Assembly: GCA_964632485.1 (NCBI GenBank)
Contig: CAZWDO010000011.1
Coordinates: 79,597 to 124,422, forward strand
Direction: 5' to 3'
From: CAZWDO01 sp964632485 [NCBI: uncultured bacterium]
GTDB taxonomy: Bacteria > JAGOEH01
DNA: 44,826 nucleotides
Below are positions 26,890 through 35,810 of this stretch, piece by piece; position 1 is the stretch's first letter, and every line of letters begins with the position of its first letter. The position numbers were made by a program, and so were the translations under genes. Under the pieces are notes generated by a model that searched no databases, had not been told where the DNA came from, and saw only the letters and a program-made list of their open reading frames with translations.

Positions 26890-26922
26890 TTCGGAACCGC
26901 GCGTGATTGTGTCGGTTCCGAA
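26890..26922. repeat. Perfect 10-bp inverted repeat between convergent genes
   Basis: TTCGGAACCG (26890-26899) and CGGTTCCGAA (26913-26922) flank a 13-nt spacer in the gap 26776-26983. The hairpin would be stable in RNA from either strand, but no T-run follows it. It may be a processing or rho-linked 3' structure for the convergent transcripts, or an operator. Confidence 0.6.
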
Positions 26923-26952
26923 CCGCCCTGCGCCGTCAAATCCGATATTAGC

Positions 26953-26970
26953 AGACTAAGAAGCTAGTCT
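26953..26970. terminator. Small hairpin, possible bidirectional terminator
   Basis: AGACTA (26953-26958) pairs with TAGTCT (26965-26970) around AGAAGC. It sits just beyond the stop of the minus-strand phosphatase gene. Flanking A/T runs are short, so termination here is uncertain. Confidence 0.3.
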
Positions 26971-26983
26971 AAACGATCGCTCC

Positions 26984-29206
26984 TTATTTTATCCGTAATA
27001 TCAAACTGGTAATATCATCGTCTTGATGACGTTGATGGGAATAATCGGCCAATTCCAGCAATATTTTCTCCCGGATGATCTGAGGCTGCTGATGGCGATA
27101 GCGGAGTATACATTTCAACAACCGTTCTTCACCGAACTCTTCATCATTTTCGTTAAAAGTTTCTGTAATCCCATCGGTATAAAGAAATAGCAAATCACCC
27201 GGATTGATCCGGATAACCCCTTTTCGGTAGCGCGCATTGGGCAAAACGCCCAAAATAACGCCTCCTTCTTCGAGTGTAATGACATTCCCTTCCGGGGAGA
27301 TCATAAAAGGATAATTATGTCCCGCATTGATATATTCAAGCTGATTCGTATCAGGATTGAAAATACCGGAAAAAAAAGTAATAAACTGTTTACCGTGGAT
27401 CGTATCATAGATTAGATTATTCAATTTAAAATGCACGTCCTCCATATCCTGAGAGTACATAAAAAGAGAACGAAGAGCTGACTGAAGACTGGCCATTAGC
27501 AAAGCGGCCGGGGCGCCTTTTCCTGAAACATCCCCAATAGCAAATACGAGGCGCTTGTCATCCATTTGCCAGATGTCGTAATAATCCCCGCCTACTTCTA
27601 AGCACGTAATATTAATAGCATCAATTTCACAAAAAATGGTTTTCGGAAAGCTGCTGGGTAAGAGGGAATGCTGGATTTCTCGAGCAATGGAAAGCTCCTG
27701 TTGCAAACGTTCTTTTCCCAATGTTTCCTGGTACAGAAAAATATTTTTCAATATGGAAGACATCTGGTTGCTCAACATATTCAACAGCACCTGATCCTCA
27801 ACTGAAAACGCATGTCCTCCGCGACGTTGGCCAATACCTAAAAAACCCAATATCTGGAAGCTATGTTTCAAGGTCACTAAATAATGGATATGACGGGCTT
27901 TCATCTGCTCATAGATTTCATATCCATCCATTCTGTTTTCCAACTCATGTAGTTCAATAAAATCATTCGTAATGGCAATATTTTTCAATAGTAACCGCTC
28001 CCGATCATTTAATTTGACCTTGTGGGAGCTGTCTGATTCCGATCCCGGGAAAAGTTCCAATTCATCCTGCCGCATCAGATATAAATCAACCTGGATAATG
28101 TTAAGATTTTCTTGCAGCAATGGAGCCAGCATACGAATGATTTCATGGAAATCGAGTTTGCCCATCATTTCCCGCATCAATATCTGTAACTGTTTTTGAA
28201 GAAGAGTGTGTTTCCGCCCAATAAAGCGGTCCAGTCCTTCATCCAATCGGTTGATGAGAAAAGGAATCAAAATAATGCTAAAAAAAATCATACTCATTTC
28301 AATTATAGGCGCTGAAGGTTCATACCCCAGGGTCAAAACCACCATTCTCTTGACACGGTCATAGTAAAAAACATATCCAAGATAGATCACTGAGAAAAAA
28401 ATAGAAAAAAACAAACCTTTACGAAGCAATATCGGCACAGATAAAAGTTTGTACCGGAAAAACCCGATAAAAAGCAGCATGAATGCCGGTAAGCTTGCCC
28501 AGGCCATAACGATGACACTGATACTACGATCGATCGAGATCAGGTTCAAAATGACTTTAGTTCCGCCAATTAAAACAAAGACCGCTAAAATAATTTCGCT
28601 CTGTCGTTTCAATTGCTGAGAAAACAACATATTACGTTTGCAAACGATTATATAGACCGCCAGCAGCCAATATATCAGGTTAAAATAATTAAAAAAATAA
28701 AAATGCCAATCATAGATCAAATTGATAAATTTTAATAAAAAAACACAAATGCTTTCAAAGAAGTCAAAAAAAATTGAATTTTTTAATAGCATTTTCTTAA
28801 ATGACAAATAATTAATTAGTTTTTCCGGCAGCGGATAAAAAAATGCGAGCATAAAATTGCATATATATGGAATATGTACCAACCAGCCGATCCCGCGGAC
28901 ACGATGCATAATCGGGGATGAAAATGGAAAATAAAGCGCAATCAGTAATATTTGTGGATATAAAAATAAAGAAAGGAAATACAGATTAAAAAAGAGAGTC
29001 GAGCGATATTCATCCACATTAATATTCAACATCATCAAAACTGAATATATAATAAGATGGACAAAATTTACAGCAATGCAAAAAAATAGAAAAGCAAAAT
29101 GAGAATGTTCTTTTTTACGGTTTTCAACGGAAAAAACCTGATAGATAAGCGAAATATCAACTACAATAAGGATAAAATACAGAATAGTCGTAAGATTGAC
29201 AAACAT
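26984..29206 (-). CDS. RsbU-like PP2C phosphatase with 7TM sensor and GAF domain
   Basis: This 740-residue protein starts with about seven to eight transmembrane helices (1-290), like the 7TM sensor modules of histidine kinases. A linker and a GAF domain follow (about 345-480, LVTLKHSFQILGFLGIGQR). A PP2C/SpoIIE phosphatase domain fills about 510-740. Diagnostic stretches are AREIQHSLLPSSFP, EVGGDYYDIW and FAIGDVSGKGAPAALLMASL, which include the metal-binding aspartates, and FLYTDGITETFN. Such proteins dephosphorylate anti-sigma antagonist (STAS) proteins in partner-switching cascades. The gene starts 6 bp after the RsbW-like gene with little ribosome site of its own, so translational coupling is likely. 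No STAS protein or sigma factor is encoded in this window. Confidence 0.92.
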   Translation of the reverse strand: MFVNLTTILYFILIVVDISLIYQVFSVENRKKEHSHFAFLFFCIAVNFVHLIIYSVLMMLNINVDEYRSTLFFNLYFLSLFLYPQILLIALYFPFSSPIMHRVRGIGWLVHIPYICNFMLAFFYPLPEKLINYLSFKKMLLKNSIFFDFFESICVFLLKFINLIYDWHFYFFNYFNLIYWLLAVYIIVCKRNMLFSQQLKRQSEIILAVFVLIGGTKVILNLISIDRSISVIVMAWASLPAFMLLFIGFFRYKLLSVPILLRKGLFFSIFFSVIYLGYVFYYDRVKRMVVLTLGYEPSAPIIEMSMIFFSIILIPFLINRLDEGLDRFIGRKHTLLQKQLQILMREMMGKLDFHEIIRMLAPLLQENLNIIQVDLYLMRQDELELFPGSESDSSHKVKLNDRERLLLKNIAITNDFIELHELENRMDGYEIYEQMKARHIHYLVTLKHSFQILGFLGIGQRRGGHAFSVEDQVLLNMLSNQMSSILKNIFLYQETLGKERLQQELSIAREIQHSLLPSSFPKTIFCEIDAINITCLEVGGDYYDIWQMDDKRLVFAIGDVSGKGAPAALLMASLQSALRSLFMYSQDMEDVHFKLNNLIYDTIHGKQFITFFSGIFNPDTNQLEYINAGHNYPFMISPEGNVITLEEGGVILGVLPNARYRKGVIRINPGDLLFLYTDGITETFNENDEEFGEERLLKCILRYRHQQPQIIREKILLELADYSHQRHQDDDITSLILRIK

Positions 29207-29212
29207 AATGGA

Positions 29213-29632
29213 TCAGGAATTAAAATGCTTGGTAATAATCGCTTCAGTTCCATCAATATGATGGATAAATTCCAGGTGATCAATCAGGTGTCGCGTAATA
29301 AAAATGCCGCGTCCTTCGGTTTTAAAGAGATTTTTCTTCTCTAATGGATTCGCCAGATGATCAGCATCAAAACCACGGCCGTAATCGCGAACTCGAACGA
29401 CCACCGCACGGGAAACAACCTCGATATTAATATTGACGAATAGATTGGGATTGAATCGATTACCATGTTCCATGGCATTACTGATCAATTCACTGACCGC
29501 AATAATCAGATTGTCGATAAAATCCTGATGTAAGGCATATTTCATGAGAAACGACTCAATCTCAACCAGGGAGTCCTCAAGCGCATTGATATTAGAAGGC
29601 AAATGCAGTTCCAAAACTGAATTCTGATTCAT
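29213..29632 (-). CDS. RsbW/SpoIIAB-type anti-sigma serine kinase
   Basis: This protein of about 139 residues is a lone HATPase_c_2 domain. It carries the N-box AVSELISNAMEHGN, G1 VRDYGRGFD and G2 TEGRGIFITRHLID, the ATP-binding elements of RsbW-type kinases. These phosphorylate a STAS antagonist or bind a sigma factor. I start it at the ATG at 29632, which has AAAGGA just upstream; a TTG at 29644 would overlap the previous stop and is less likely. It lies 8 bp downstream of the YchF-like gene and 6 bp upstream of the PP2C phosphatase. Confidence 0.88.
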   Translation of the reverse strand: MNQNSVLELHLPSNINALEDSLVEIESFLMKYALHQDFIDNLIIAVSELISNAMEHGNRFNPNLFVNINIEVVSRAVVVRVRDYGRGFDADHLANPLEKKNLFKTEGRGIFITRHLIDHLEFIHHIDGTEAIITKHFNS

Positions 29633-29640
29633 AATTCCTT

Positions 29641-30714
29641 TCAAACTGAAAAACGAAAATTGATAATGTCGCCATCCTTAACCAGATACTCTTTACCCTC
29701 AAGCCGCCACAACCCTTTTTCCTTGGCATGGACCATTGAATGACCGCAAGCAATAAAATCCTCATAATGAACCACTTCTGCTCTAATAAACCCGCGTTCA
29801 ATATCGGAATGAATAGCGCCGGCGGCTTTTTGAGCAGTGTTCATGCGGTCAATGGGCCACGCGCGTACTTCATCTTCCCCTACGGTGAAAAAACAGATGC
29901 GGTCCAACAGATCAAAAGCGGATTTAATCATTCTTTGCATGACAGGCTCACTGATCGCATATTCCTCTAAAAACAGATTCCGATCGTTTTCGTCCATAAA
30001 AGTAATCTCTTTTTCAATCTGACCCGCCACTATAAAAGCCGGGTATTCCTTCAGAGTTTCCGCATCGATATAACTCGTGATTTCCGGTTTTTGCTGCCAT
30101 TCGTCATCGCTGATATTTATCACGATTTGCATGGGCTTTAATGTTAAAAATTGAAAGCCCTTTAATAATTTCAATTCATATTCGCTTAATTCAACTTTCC
30201 TCAACGGGATGCTCTGTTCAATATTTTTCAGACAACGAAGCAGAGCTTGTTGCTCATCTTTTAGCTCCTGTAGAGGATTTTTGCGGAGTTGTCCTTCCAA
30301 TCGTTCCAAACGATTTTCAATAATAATCTGATCAGATATCAGAAATTCAGCCAATAGTGTTTCCATATCCCTTTGGGGATGAATTTTCTGACCGTCATTG
30401 GAAAAACCACGCAAAATCATTACAAACCCATCCATAAGCTTAAACCCTGTCAGAAGCTGGGTATCAAATCCTTTAAAATCAGCTTTTTCAGCAATTCCCA
30501 TAAAATCGACGAATTCAATCGTTGCCGGAACCTTTTTTTTGGGCTGATAAATCGAATTTAAATAATCGATACGCACGTCTTCTATATTGACAATATAGGG
30601 AATATATTTGTTTTTTTGTAAAGATGGGTGACCGGGATCAATTTCCTGTTTGATGATGGCTTCAAATATTGTCGTCTTTCCGGAATAAGGTAATCCGATC
30701 AAACCGATTTTCAT
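29641..30714 (-). CDS. Divergent YchF-like GTPase (DUF933/TGS C-terminus)
   Basis: This 357-residue protein matches YchF/OLA1-type Obg-family NTPases over its whole length. The P-loop is GLPYSGKTT (residues 7-15), where canonical YchF has GLPNVGKST. A switch-like VDFMGIAEKADF follows, then a coiled-coil insertion. The C-terminal TGS-like domain reads AAGAIHSDIERGFIRAEVVH and ends in GKEYLVKDGDIINFRF, very close to true YchF. The nucleotide-specificity motif (NxxE in YchF) looks altered. It may be a second, specialised paralogue. The ATG at 30714 has GAGGAG at 6 nt; a GTG two codons upstream is possible. It heads a three-gene operon with the anti-sigma kinase and the phosphatase. Confidence 0.82.
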   Translation of the reverse strand: MKIGLIGLPYSGKTTIFEAIIKQEIDPGHPSLQKNKYIPYIVNIEDVRIDYLNSIYQPKKKVPATIEFVDFMGIAEKADFKGFDTQLLTGFKLMDGFVMILRGFSNDGQKIHPQRDMETLLAEFLISDQIIIENRLERLEGQLRKNPLQELKDEQQALLRCLKNIEQSIPLRKVELSEYELKLLKGFQFLTLKPMQIVINISDDEWQQKPEITSYIDAETLKEYPAFIVAGQIEKEITFMDENDRNLFLEEYAISEPVMQRMIKSAFDLLDRICFFTVGEDEVRAWPIDRMNTAQKAAGAIHSDIERGFIRAEVVHYEDFIACGHSMVHAKEKGLWRLEGKEYLVKDGDIINFRFSV

Positions 30715-30735
30715 TTTCACTCCTCTTTTTTTGAA

Positions 30736-30764
30736 AAGATAAGTTTAAAGGTATAAAAAGTCAA
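30736..30764 (-). promoter_or_regulatory. Promoter of the GTPase/RsbW/RsbU operon
   Basis: On the minus strand, TTGACT (30764-30759) and TATCTT (30741-30736) are spaced by 17 bp. Transcription would start near 30729, about 15 nt before the start codon. Confidence 0.65.
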
Positions 30765-30770
30765 GCCTTA

Positions 30771-31808
30771 TTAAAAAAAAATACGCATATAACGCAGAAA
30801 AATTACAAAAGATTTTCTTTTCTTAAAAATAAGTTGGCGACGCCAGACTTGCCAATAAGCTCTTTCCATGTATAATTGACTAAAAATATTGATAAACGCC
30901 TGCCCGTTGATTGTTTTTTTTAATAATAAAATCAACCAGATTGCGCATTCTGTCAGTAAAAAATAGGGGGATAAAAGAAACCAAAACCCCAAAGGCAAAT
31001 TTTTTAATAGCATCCGGTAACGATTCAGAAGAACCAGACGTTGGATAGCCGCAGGTTTAGAAAAAAAACCAGCATGACCATCGAAAGTAGCGGACCGGTG
31101 GTGCCATCCAATCGCGTGGGGTATGAAACAGGCCTGCCAACCTAAAAGTTGAGAACGCCAGGCCAAATCAATATCTTCAACAAAGGCAAAAAACCGTTCG
31201 TCAAAGTATTCGCCTTCGATTGCAATATCGCCCAGCATGCGGCGCCGGTATAATGGCGCGCAACCATTGGCAGCGAAAACTATTTCAAAATGATTCTGTT
31301 GAGGAGAATTAACAAATGTAAAACGCCAATTCAAATAATTTCCCACTGTATCGATTTGCTCATCAGGAAAAAAACGATAAATTTTACCGATTGCTGCGCC
31401 TATCCGGGGACGTCTTACCATTACCGGTACAATATGCGCTAAATAAGCGGCATCCAAATATAGATCAGCGTTCAGGCACAAGACATAATCCCCATGACTG
31501 CGCGAGATACCCCAATTCATAGCCGGCGCAAATCCCCGATTATCCGGCCATTTTTCCAACCGGCGCTCCCCTGCTGCCCATTGGCTGGTAAGAATAATCC
31601 GCTCAATCACTTCAATAGTCGCGTCGGTTGATCCATTATCAATAATAATTATTTCATGAGCCGCTAACAATTGATCCTGGCAAGATTTAAGACAACGCTC
31701 AATTGTACGGGCGCTGTTGAAGGTGACGATAACAATCGAAACTGTTGGATTCAGTCTGGAACCACCCACCGTCATCCCGAATTCCAATCCGAAAATCGGT
31801 AGTTCCAT
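30771..31808 (-). CDS. Family 2 glycosyltransferase
   Basis: This 345-residue protein has a GT-A fold with VSIVIVTFNSARTIERCLKS at its start and IIIDNGSTDATIEVIE after it. The metal/nucleotide motif is CLNADLYL, and FVEDIDLAWR contains the catalytic-type ED. It resembles rhamnosyl- or WbbL-type transferases that extend surface polysaccharides. C-terminal hydrophobic helices (about 275-310) suggest membrane contact. The first ATG (31808) has no close ribosome site; the domain itself begins about 20 residues later, so the start may lie further in. It is the last gene of the run that begins with recN, and a role in cell-wall or lipopolysaccharide synthesis is inferred only. Confidence 0.85.
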   Translation of the reverse strand: MELPIFGLEFGMTVGGSRLNPTVSIVIVTFNSARTIERCLKSCQDQLLAAHEIIIIDNGSTDATIEVIERIILTSQWAAGERRLEKWPDNRGFAPAMNWGISRSHGDYVLCLNADLYLDAAYLAHIVPVMVRRPRIGAAIGKIYRFFPDEQIDTVGNYLNWRFTFVNSPQQNHFEIVFAANGCAPLYRRRMLGDIAIEGEYFDERFFAFVEDIDLAWRSQLLGWQACFIPHAIGWHHRSATFDGHAGFFSKPAAIQRLVLLNRYRMLLKNLPLGFWFLLSPYFLLTECAIWLILLLKKTINGQAFINIFSQLYMERAYWQVWRRQLIFKKRKSFVIFLRYMRIFF

Positions 31809-31865
31809 AATTGAATATTTCTATTAACCCTCCATAACCAATTAAATGCAGAAAGGCGGACGGAA

Positions 31866-32144
31866 TCAATCATTGTAATTTAGAGGCGTAGATTGAATGA
31901 TATCATACAGGTCTGCGGTCTGAGAACGGGAAACATTACCTCGCGGAATTTGTACAACCCGAACGGTTAGCTCTGAATCATGAAGGTTCAAAGTGATTTG
32001 ATCGCCAACAGTTATCTCTTTAGCCGGTTTCGCCACATGGCCGTTAACCTTTACCATGCCTCTGGAGCAGGCTTCCTGGGCAATAGTGCGCTGCTTGATG
32101 AGTTGGGATTTCTTTAAAAATAAATCGATTCGCATAGGCCTCAT
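31866..32144 (-). CDS. rqcP: S4-domain protein, RqcP/Hsp15-like
   Basis: This 92-residue protein is a single S4 RNA-binding domain with a short tail. MRIDLFLKKSQLIKQRTIAQ, the turn GMVKVNGHVAKPAKEI and the late TADLYDII follow the pattern of RqcP (YabO), which works with RqcH in alanine tailing on stalled 50S subunits. Hsp15/HslR of proteobacteria is the related alternative. The start may be ATG 32144 or, more like RqcP, ATG 32135 (MRIDLF). An RqcH-like gene lies at 5986-7410, which supports the assignment. It sits between a SurA-like gene and a glycosyltransferase on the minus strand. Confidence 0.78.
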   Translation of the reverse strand: MRPMRIDLFLKKSQLIKQRTIAQEACSRGMVKVNGHVAKPAKEITVGDQITLNLHDSELTVRVVQIPRGNVSRSQTADLYDIIQSTPLNYND

Positions 32145-32199
32145 CCAAATTTATGGTTACCTGACAATTCCACAGCGCTTATCAGGCAACAATTAAATA

Positions 32200-33489
32200 T
32201 CAATTATAATCAACCTTAATATCGATAAAATAATTATCAGCGATGCGGTCGATCCATTCCTGAAACAATTTATTTTTTTTATAATCCTCGGCGTACCGTT
32301 CCACGATGGACCAGTCATCCTCAAGAGTCAGACTCCGTTTGCCCTGATGATCAAGTATCTTCATTACATAAAAACCTTCCAGGGTTTGCAAAACAGGCGA
32401 TAAATCACCCACTTTTAATTGAATAATCATATCGTACTTATCAGGAAACAGGGTCTTAAAATCCTCAAGCGCGCGCCAGCCAACATTGCCGCCTTGTTCC
32501 TTCGAAATTGGGTCTTCCGAAAACTGGCTGACCAGGGAATCAAACTCCTCACCTTCCACAATTCGTTTTCTCAAGTCCTGTAACTGTTTATATTTTGCCA
32601 ACAAGTCATTGGCATTGACTTGTAATTCTTTACGGATTAATTCAATTTTTTCGGCAAACAAAGCCGTATCCAACTGGGGGGGAGAAAAAAGAATATGACG
32701 TAGCTTGTAACGATTGTTAAGAGTATCAATCGCTTGGATTTGGACTAAATGCCACCCGGCCTGGGTGATGATAATCCTGGAAATTTCAAATAGATTTAAA
32801 TTATTAATTTCCGCGGCTATCTGGTCCAACATATCGTCTTTCTTAAGCCACCCCAAATCGCCCCCGTTTTGAGCGGAAGCGGTATGTTGAGAATACTGTT
32901 TTGCCATTTCTGGAAAACGGTCCTGTACGCTTAAAAAAAGATAACTGACTTTAAAGGCTTCTTGTTGTTGTTGAAGACTATCCCGATATTCATTAAAAAA
33001 ATCACGTACTTCGATACTGGAGACTGTTACATTCTGTGTTTTCTCCATTTTCATGCGATCGCTGATCAATTGCGCCTGCGCCTCTTCCAAATACTGCTTC
33101 CTGAGTTCGCGTAAGGTTAGACCTTCTTCGCTCAGGGCGGATTTCAACCGATCTTCAGCGCCAAAATACTGGATCAGGTTATTAATCCGATAGTCCACCG
33201 ATTGCTCGATTTCCTGGCGCGTCACTTCCACACTATCTTTCTCCGCCTGCATGATCAACAATTTATAATTAATCAACTGCTTCAAAATCATCTGTCGAAT
33301 CTGATTCTTTTCCTTAGGGCTCATAGTCTGGCGATTTTGCAGTAAATAGGAATTGAGAGTTTCTTCGACTTCGGTACGAAGAATAATCTCATTACCGACA
33401 ATAGCGGCAATTCCATCCACAATTTCCTCGGCTCTAACCATAGATTGACAAAGCAAGATAACGATCAATAGCATCCAAAAACGCATCAT
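32200..33489 (-). CDS. SurA-like periplasmic peptidyl-prolyl isomerase
   Basis: The protein has about 429 residues. A signal peptide (MMRFWMLLIVILLCQSMVRA) is followed by a SurA-type N-terminal helical chaperone module (IVDGIAAIVGNEIILRTEVEE). Two parvulin domains come next. The first is partial, with AQNGGDLGWLKKDDM; the second has YKLRHILFSPP, FSEDPISKEQGGNVGWRALE and LKVGDLSPVLQTLEGFYVMK. SurA helps outer-membrane proteins cross the periplasm. The start was set at ATG 33489 because AGAGG lies 9 nt upstream and the signal peptide begins there; an in-frame ATG at 33534 overlaps the previous gene. It follows a second parvulin gene by 10 bp. Confidence 0.88.
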   Translation of the reverse strand: MMRFWMLLIVILLCQSMVRAEEIVDGIAAIVGNEIILRTEVEETLNSYLLQNRQTMSPKEKNQIRQMILKQLINYKLLIMQAEKDSVEVTRQEIEQSVDYRINNLIQYFGAEDRLKSALSEEGLTLRELRKQYLEEAQAQLISDRMKMEKTQNVTVSSIEVRDFFNEYRDSLQQQQEAFKVSYLFLSVQDRFPEMAKQYSQHTASAQNGGDLGWLKKDDMLDQIAAEINNLNLFEISRIIITQAGWHLVQIQAIDTLNNRYKLRHILFSPPQLDTALFAEKIELIRKELQVNANDLLAKYKQLQDLRKRIVEGEEFDSLVSQFSEDPISKEQGGNVGWRALEDFKTLFPDKYDMIIQLKVGDLSPVLQTLEGFYVMKILDHQGKRSLTLEDDWSIVERYAEDYKKNKLFQEWIDRIADNYFIDIKVDYN

Positions 33490-33499
33490 TGCGTTGCCT

Positions 33500-35245
33500 C
33501 TACTTTCCACTGGGGGTTTGAGTACTGTCCTCAACCGCTTTTTCTGTTTTTTTCATCAGTACGAATTTTCGAATATTATCGTCAAAATACTGGATGGAAT
33601 AAAGCGACCGTAATTCTTTCTCATATTCACTTTTACGTCTTTCGCGCAGTAATTTAAAAAGTTCGCGTTGGACATTGCGCTTAATTTGTTCAAACGGTCG
33701 GGCGCCGCCCTCGGTTTCACTCATTTTTTGTACCAGATAATATTTCCCCTGTTCTGAAAAAACGGAGGAAACTTCATTATTTTTCAGTTTATCCAGAACT
33801 TTAATAAAAGGTTGAAATTTGGAGTCATTTTTATCAATATTACCCATGAATCCGCCCCGTTCAGCGGTAGCGCGATCGGTGGATAACTCCTTCGCCACAG
33901 CGGAAAAATCATCTTTACGCTTGATGCGGCTCAAAGCAGCATCCGCTTGTGATTTTGTCTCACTCTGAATCATACGGAAACTCACTTGCGGTTTGATGTA
34001 AAAGATCGAATTCTTATTCGCTTCATAAAACTCTATCAGCATCGAATCGGTAATATCAATTTTATTATCAATTGACTCTTTTTGGGCCCATTCGATCAAC
34101 AAGGTTTGTTTTTTACGTTGAATTTCGTCGACAATATCTTTTTGCTGGTCCAGGTTATTCGTTAATGCTTCATTAAAAAGCAATTCATAAAACAGTACCT
34201 GGTTGCTCAAGACATCTTTTAATTCCTCAACTGATCGGAATTGACGGATGGCTGATGGAGCATGAAGCCGGCCCCAATACCGAAATTCTTCTAACGTATA
34301 GTTGCCAAGTGAATAGGAAAGAAATTGCGATTTAAGTTCATCGGATTTAAAAAAAGATGAATCGATAAAATCGATCACCGGTAAGGAATCCTGCTTCATT
34401 CGGTTAACAATGCGTTCAAGAAGCTCATCGTTGAACTTGAAGTGGGCTTTCTCTTTAATAGAAGCAATATACTCTCTGATCCGCTCGGTTGTCCGCAAAT
34501 TCAGCAACAGATTTCGAAGCCGTTCCTGTTCTTTTTCAAATGACTGCCGATTTCCATAGGGTTGAATCTCAGTGGTTTTAACGATTGAGAAAAAACCATT
34601 CGATTCGATTGGTTTAGAAATTTCTCCGGGTTTCAGGGAAAAAACAATTTTTTTCATCGATTCGGGCAGATACGGATCGTCCCACGCTCTAAATCCAATA
34701 TCCCCATCGACTTCCCGGCTGCTTGGATCCTCGGAGAAATCCTTAACTAATGTATTAAAATCCGCGCTATCCTTCAACGCCAAATATAAAGAATCGGCTA
34801 ATTTTTGATTAGTTAATGATAAAACTGATAACCGGTATCGATCCGTGAGTTTATCATAAAGGTCCCGCACATCTTTATCGGTAACCTTGACTTTGGCGGC
34901 GATAAATTTTTGATAGAGAGGACCATTGGGGCCAGTTAACAATTCCTTTTTGTTGTTTTCCAGTTTCAACATGAATGCCGTGTCGTTGGCGGCATTGTGC
35001 TGATAGGCATCTTCCACCATTAACAGATTGGGGACGACCCGTTCATCTATATAACCCTTGATTACATCGAGATTATCCCAATTATCCCGCCCAAAATTTT
35101 CCGAATAGCGATACATTTTCCAAAACGTTTCCGAATAGAAATTCTGCGAACCCACTTGCAGCATCAAGATTCCTTCTTCAGCTTTTTCACCGCAAAAAGC
35201 CACTATAAACACCATACTAATCAATACTAACATAACAATTCGCAT
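33500..35245 (-). CDS. Parvulin-type PPIase, PrsA/PpiD-like, probably lipid-anchored
   Basis: The protein has 581 residues from the ATG at 35245, which has a strong ribosome site (GGAGAAC). The N-terminal MRIVMLVLISMVFIVAFCGE looks like a lipoprotein signal with a cysteine at its end. A helical chaperone module and a first parvulin domain follow (about 125-260, LSVLSLTNQK and FSEDPSSREVDGDIGFRAWD). Another helical part leads to a second parvulin domain (about 440-540, FRMIQSETKSQADAALSRIK and RGGFMGNIDK). The tail is basic and ends in TQTPSGK. It forms a tandem with the SurA-like gene, so both probably serve folding of exported proteins. An ATG 60 bp upstream lies inside pgsA and is unlikely to be used. 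Confidence 0.85.
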   Translation of the reverse strand: MRIVMLVLISMVFIVAFCGEKAEEGILMLQVGSQNFYSETFWKMYRYSENFGRDNWDNLDVIKGYIDERVVPNLLMVEDAYQHNAANDTAFMLKLENNKKELLTGPNGPLYQKFIAAKVKVTDKDVRDLYDKLTDRYRLSVLSLTNQKLADSLYLALKDSADFNTLVKDFSEDPSSREVDGDIGFRAWDDPYLPESMKKIVFSLKPGEISKPIESNGFFSIVKTTEIQPYGNRQSFEKEQERLRNLLLNLRTTERIREYIASIKEKAHFKFNDELLERIVNRMKQDSLPVIDFIDSSFFKSDELKSQFLSYSLGNYTLEEFRYWGRLHAPSAIRQFRSVEELKDVLSNQVLFYELLFNEALTNNLDQQKDIVDEIQRKKQTLLIEWAQKESIDNKIDITDSMLIEFYEANKNSIFYIKPQVSFRMIQSETKSQADAALSRIKRKDDFSAVAKELSTDRATAERGGFMGNIDKNDSKFQPFIKVLDKLKNNEVSSVFSEQGKYYLVQKMSETEGGARPFEQIKRNVQRELFKLLRERRKSEYEKELRSLYSIQYFDDNIRKFVLMKKTEKAVEDSTQTPSGK

Positions 35246-35267
35246 TAAGTTCTCCTTTTTTATTGCG

Positions 35268-35810
35268 TTACTGAATTTGTCCGGATTTAAAAGTTTTCCA
35301 TCCATACCAGATACTACTTAATCCATAAAAAAACAAAAAAATTATAATTAAAATGTTCATGATTTCAACAGGTCCAAAATAACAACCCAACATAGCGAAT
35401 GCTAAGGCCGATGTTGATAGTTTGCCTCCCCAATTGGAAACAGGAACGTTTTTCAAACGACGCATGATTACAAAACCAACAATAAGCACAATAAGTTCCC
35501 GTAAAATAATCAAAATAACAATCCAAAGCGGGAAATGATAAAAAAGCGCAAAATAAATACCCAACACACAAAAAGCGATTTTATCAGCCAACGGATCCAG
35601 AATTTTGCCCAAATCGCTGACAACATTCAGCTTTCGGGCGATGAATCCATCCAACCAATCGCTCACTAAAAGATAGGCGAGCAATCCGATTCCTAAAGCG
35701 CTGACTCGATGTTGTTGCGCGAAACCGCTCCAGACAAAAACAAAAGCGAATAGGATACGGGATATAGAGATTGAATTAGGAATCCATTCGAAATATTTCA
35801 TGAATGGCAT
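35268..35810 (-). CDS. pgsA: CDP-alcohol phosphatidyltransferase (PgsA-like)
   Basis: This 180-residue integral membrane protein has the complete CDP-alcohol phosphotransferase motif: D51, D54-G55, A58-R59, G68, D72 and D76. It most likely makes phosphatidylglycerol phosphate from CDP-diacylglycerol and glycerol-3-phosphate. Five or six hydrophobic segments are visible (FAFVFVWSGF, IGLLAYLLVSDWLDG, IVILIILRELIVLIV and others). Related cardiolipin or phosphatidylinositol synthases are possible alternatives. The ATG shares one base with the recN stop codon (TAATG), and GGGAGG directly precedes it. A second ATG at 35801 is a spaced alternative. Confidence 0.88.
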   Translation of the reverse strand: MPFMKYFEWIPNSISISRILFAFVFVWSGFAQQHRVSALGIGLLAYLLVSDWLDGFIARKLNVVSDLGKILDPLADKIAFCVLGIYFALFYHFPLWIVILIILRELIVLIVGFVIMRRLKNVPVSNWGGKLSTSALAFAMLGCYFGPVEIMNILIIIFLFFYGLSSIWYGWKTFKSGQIQ

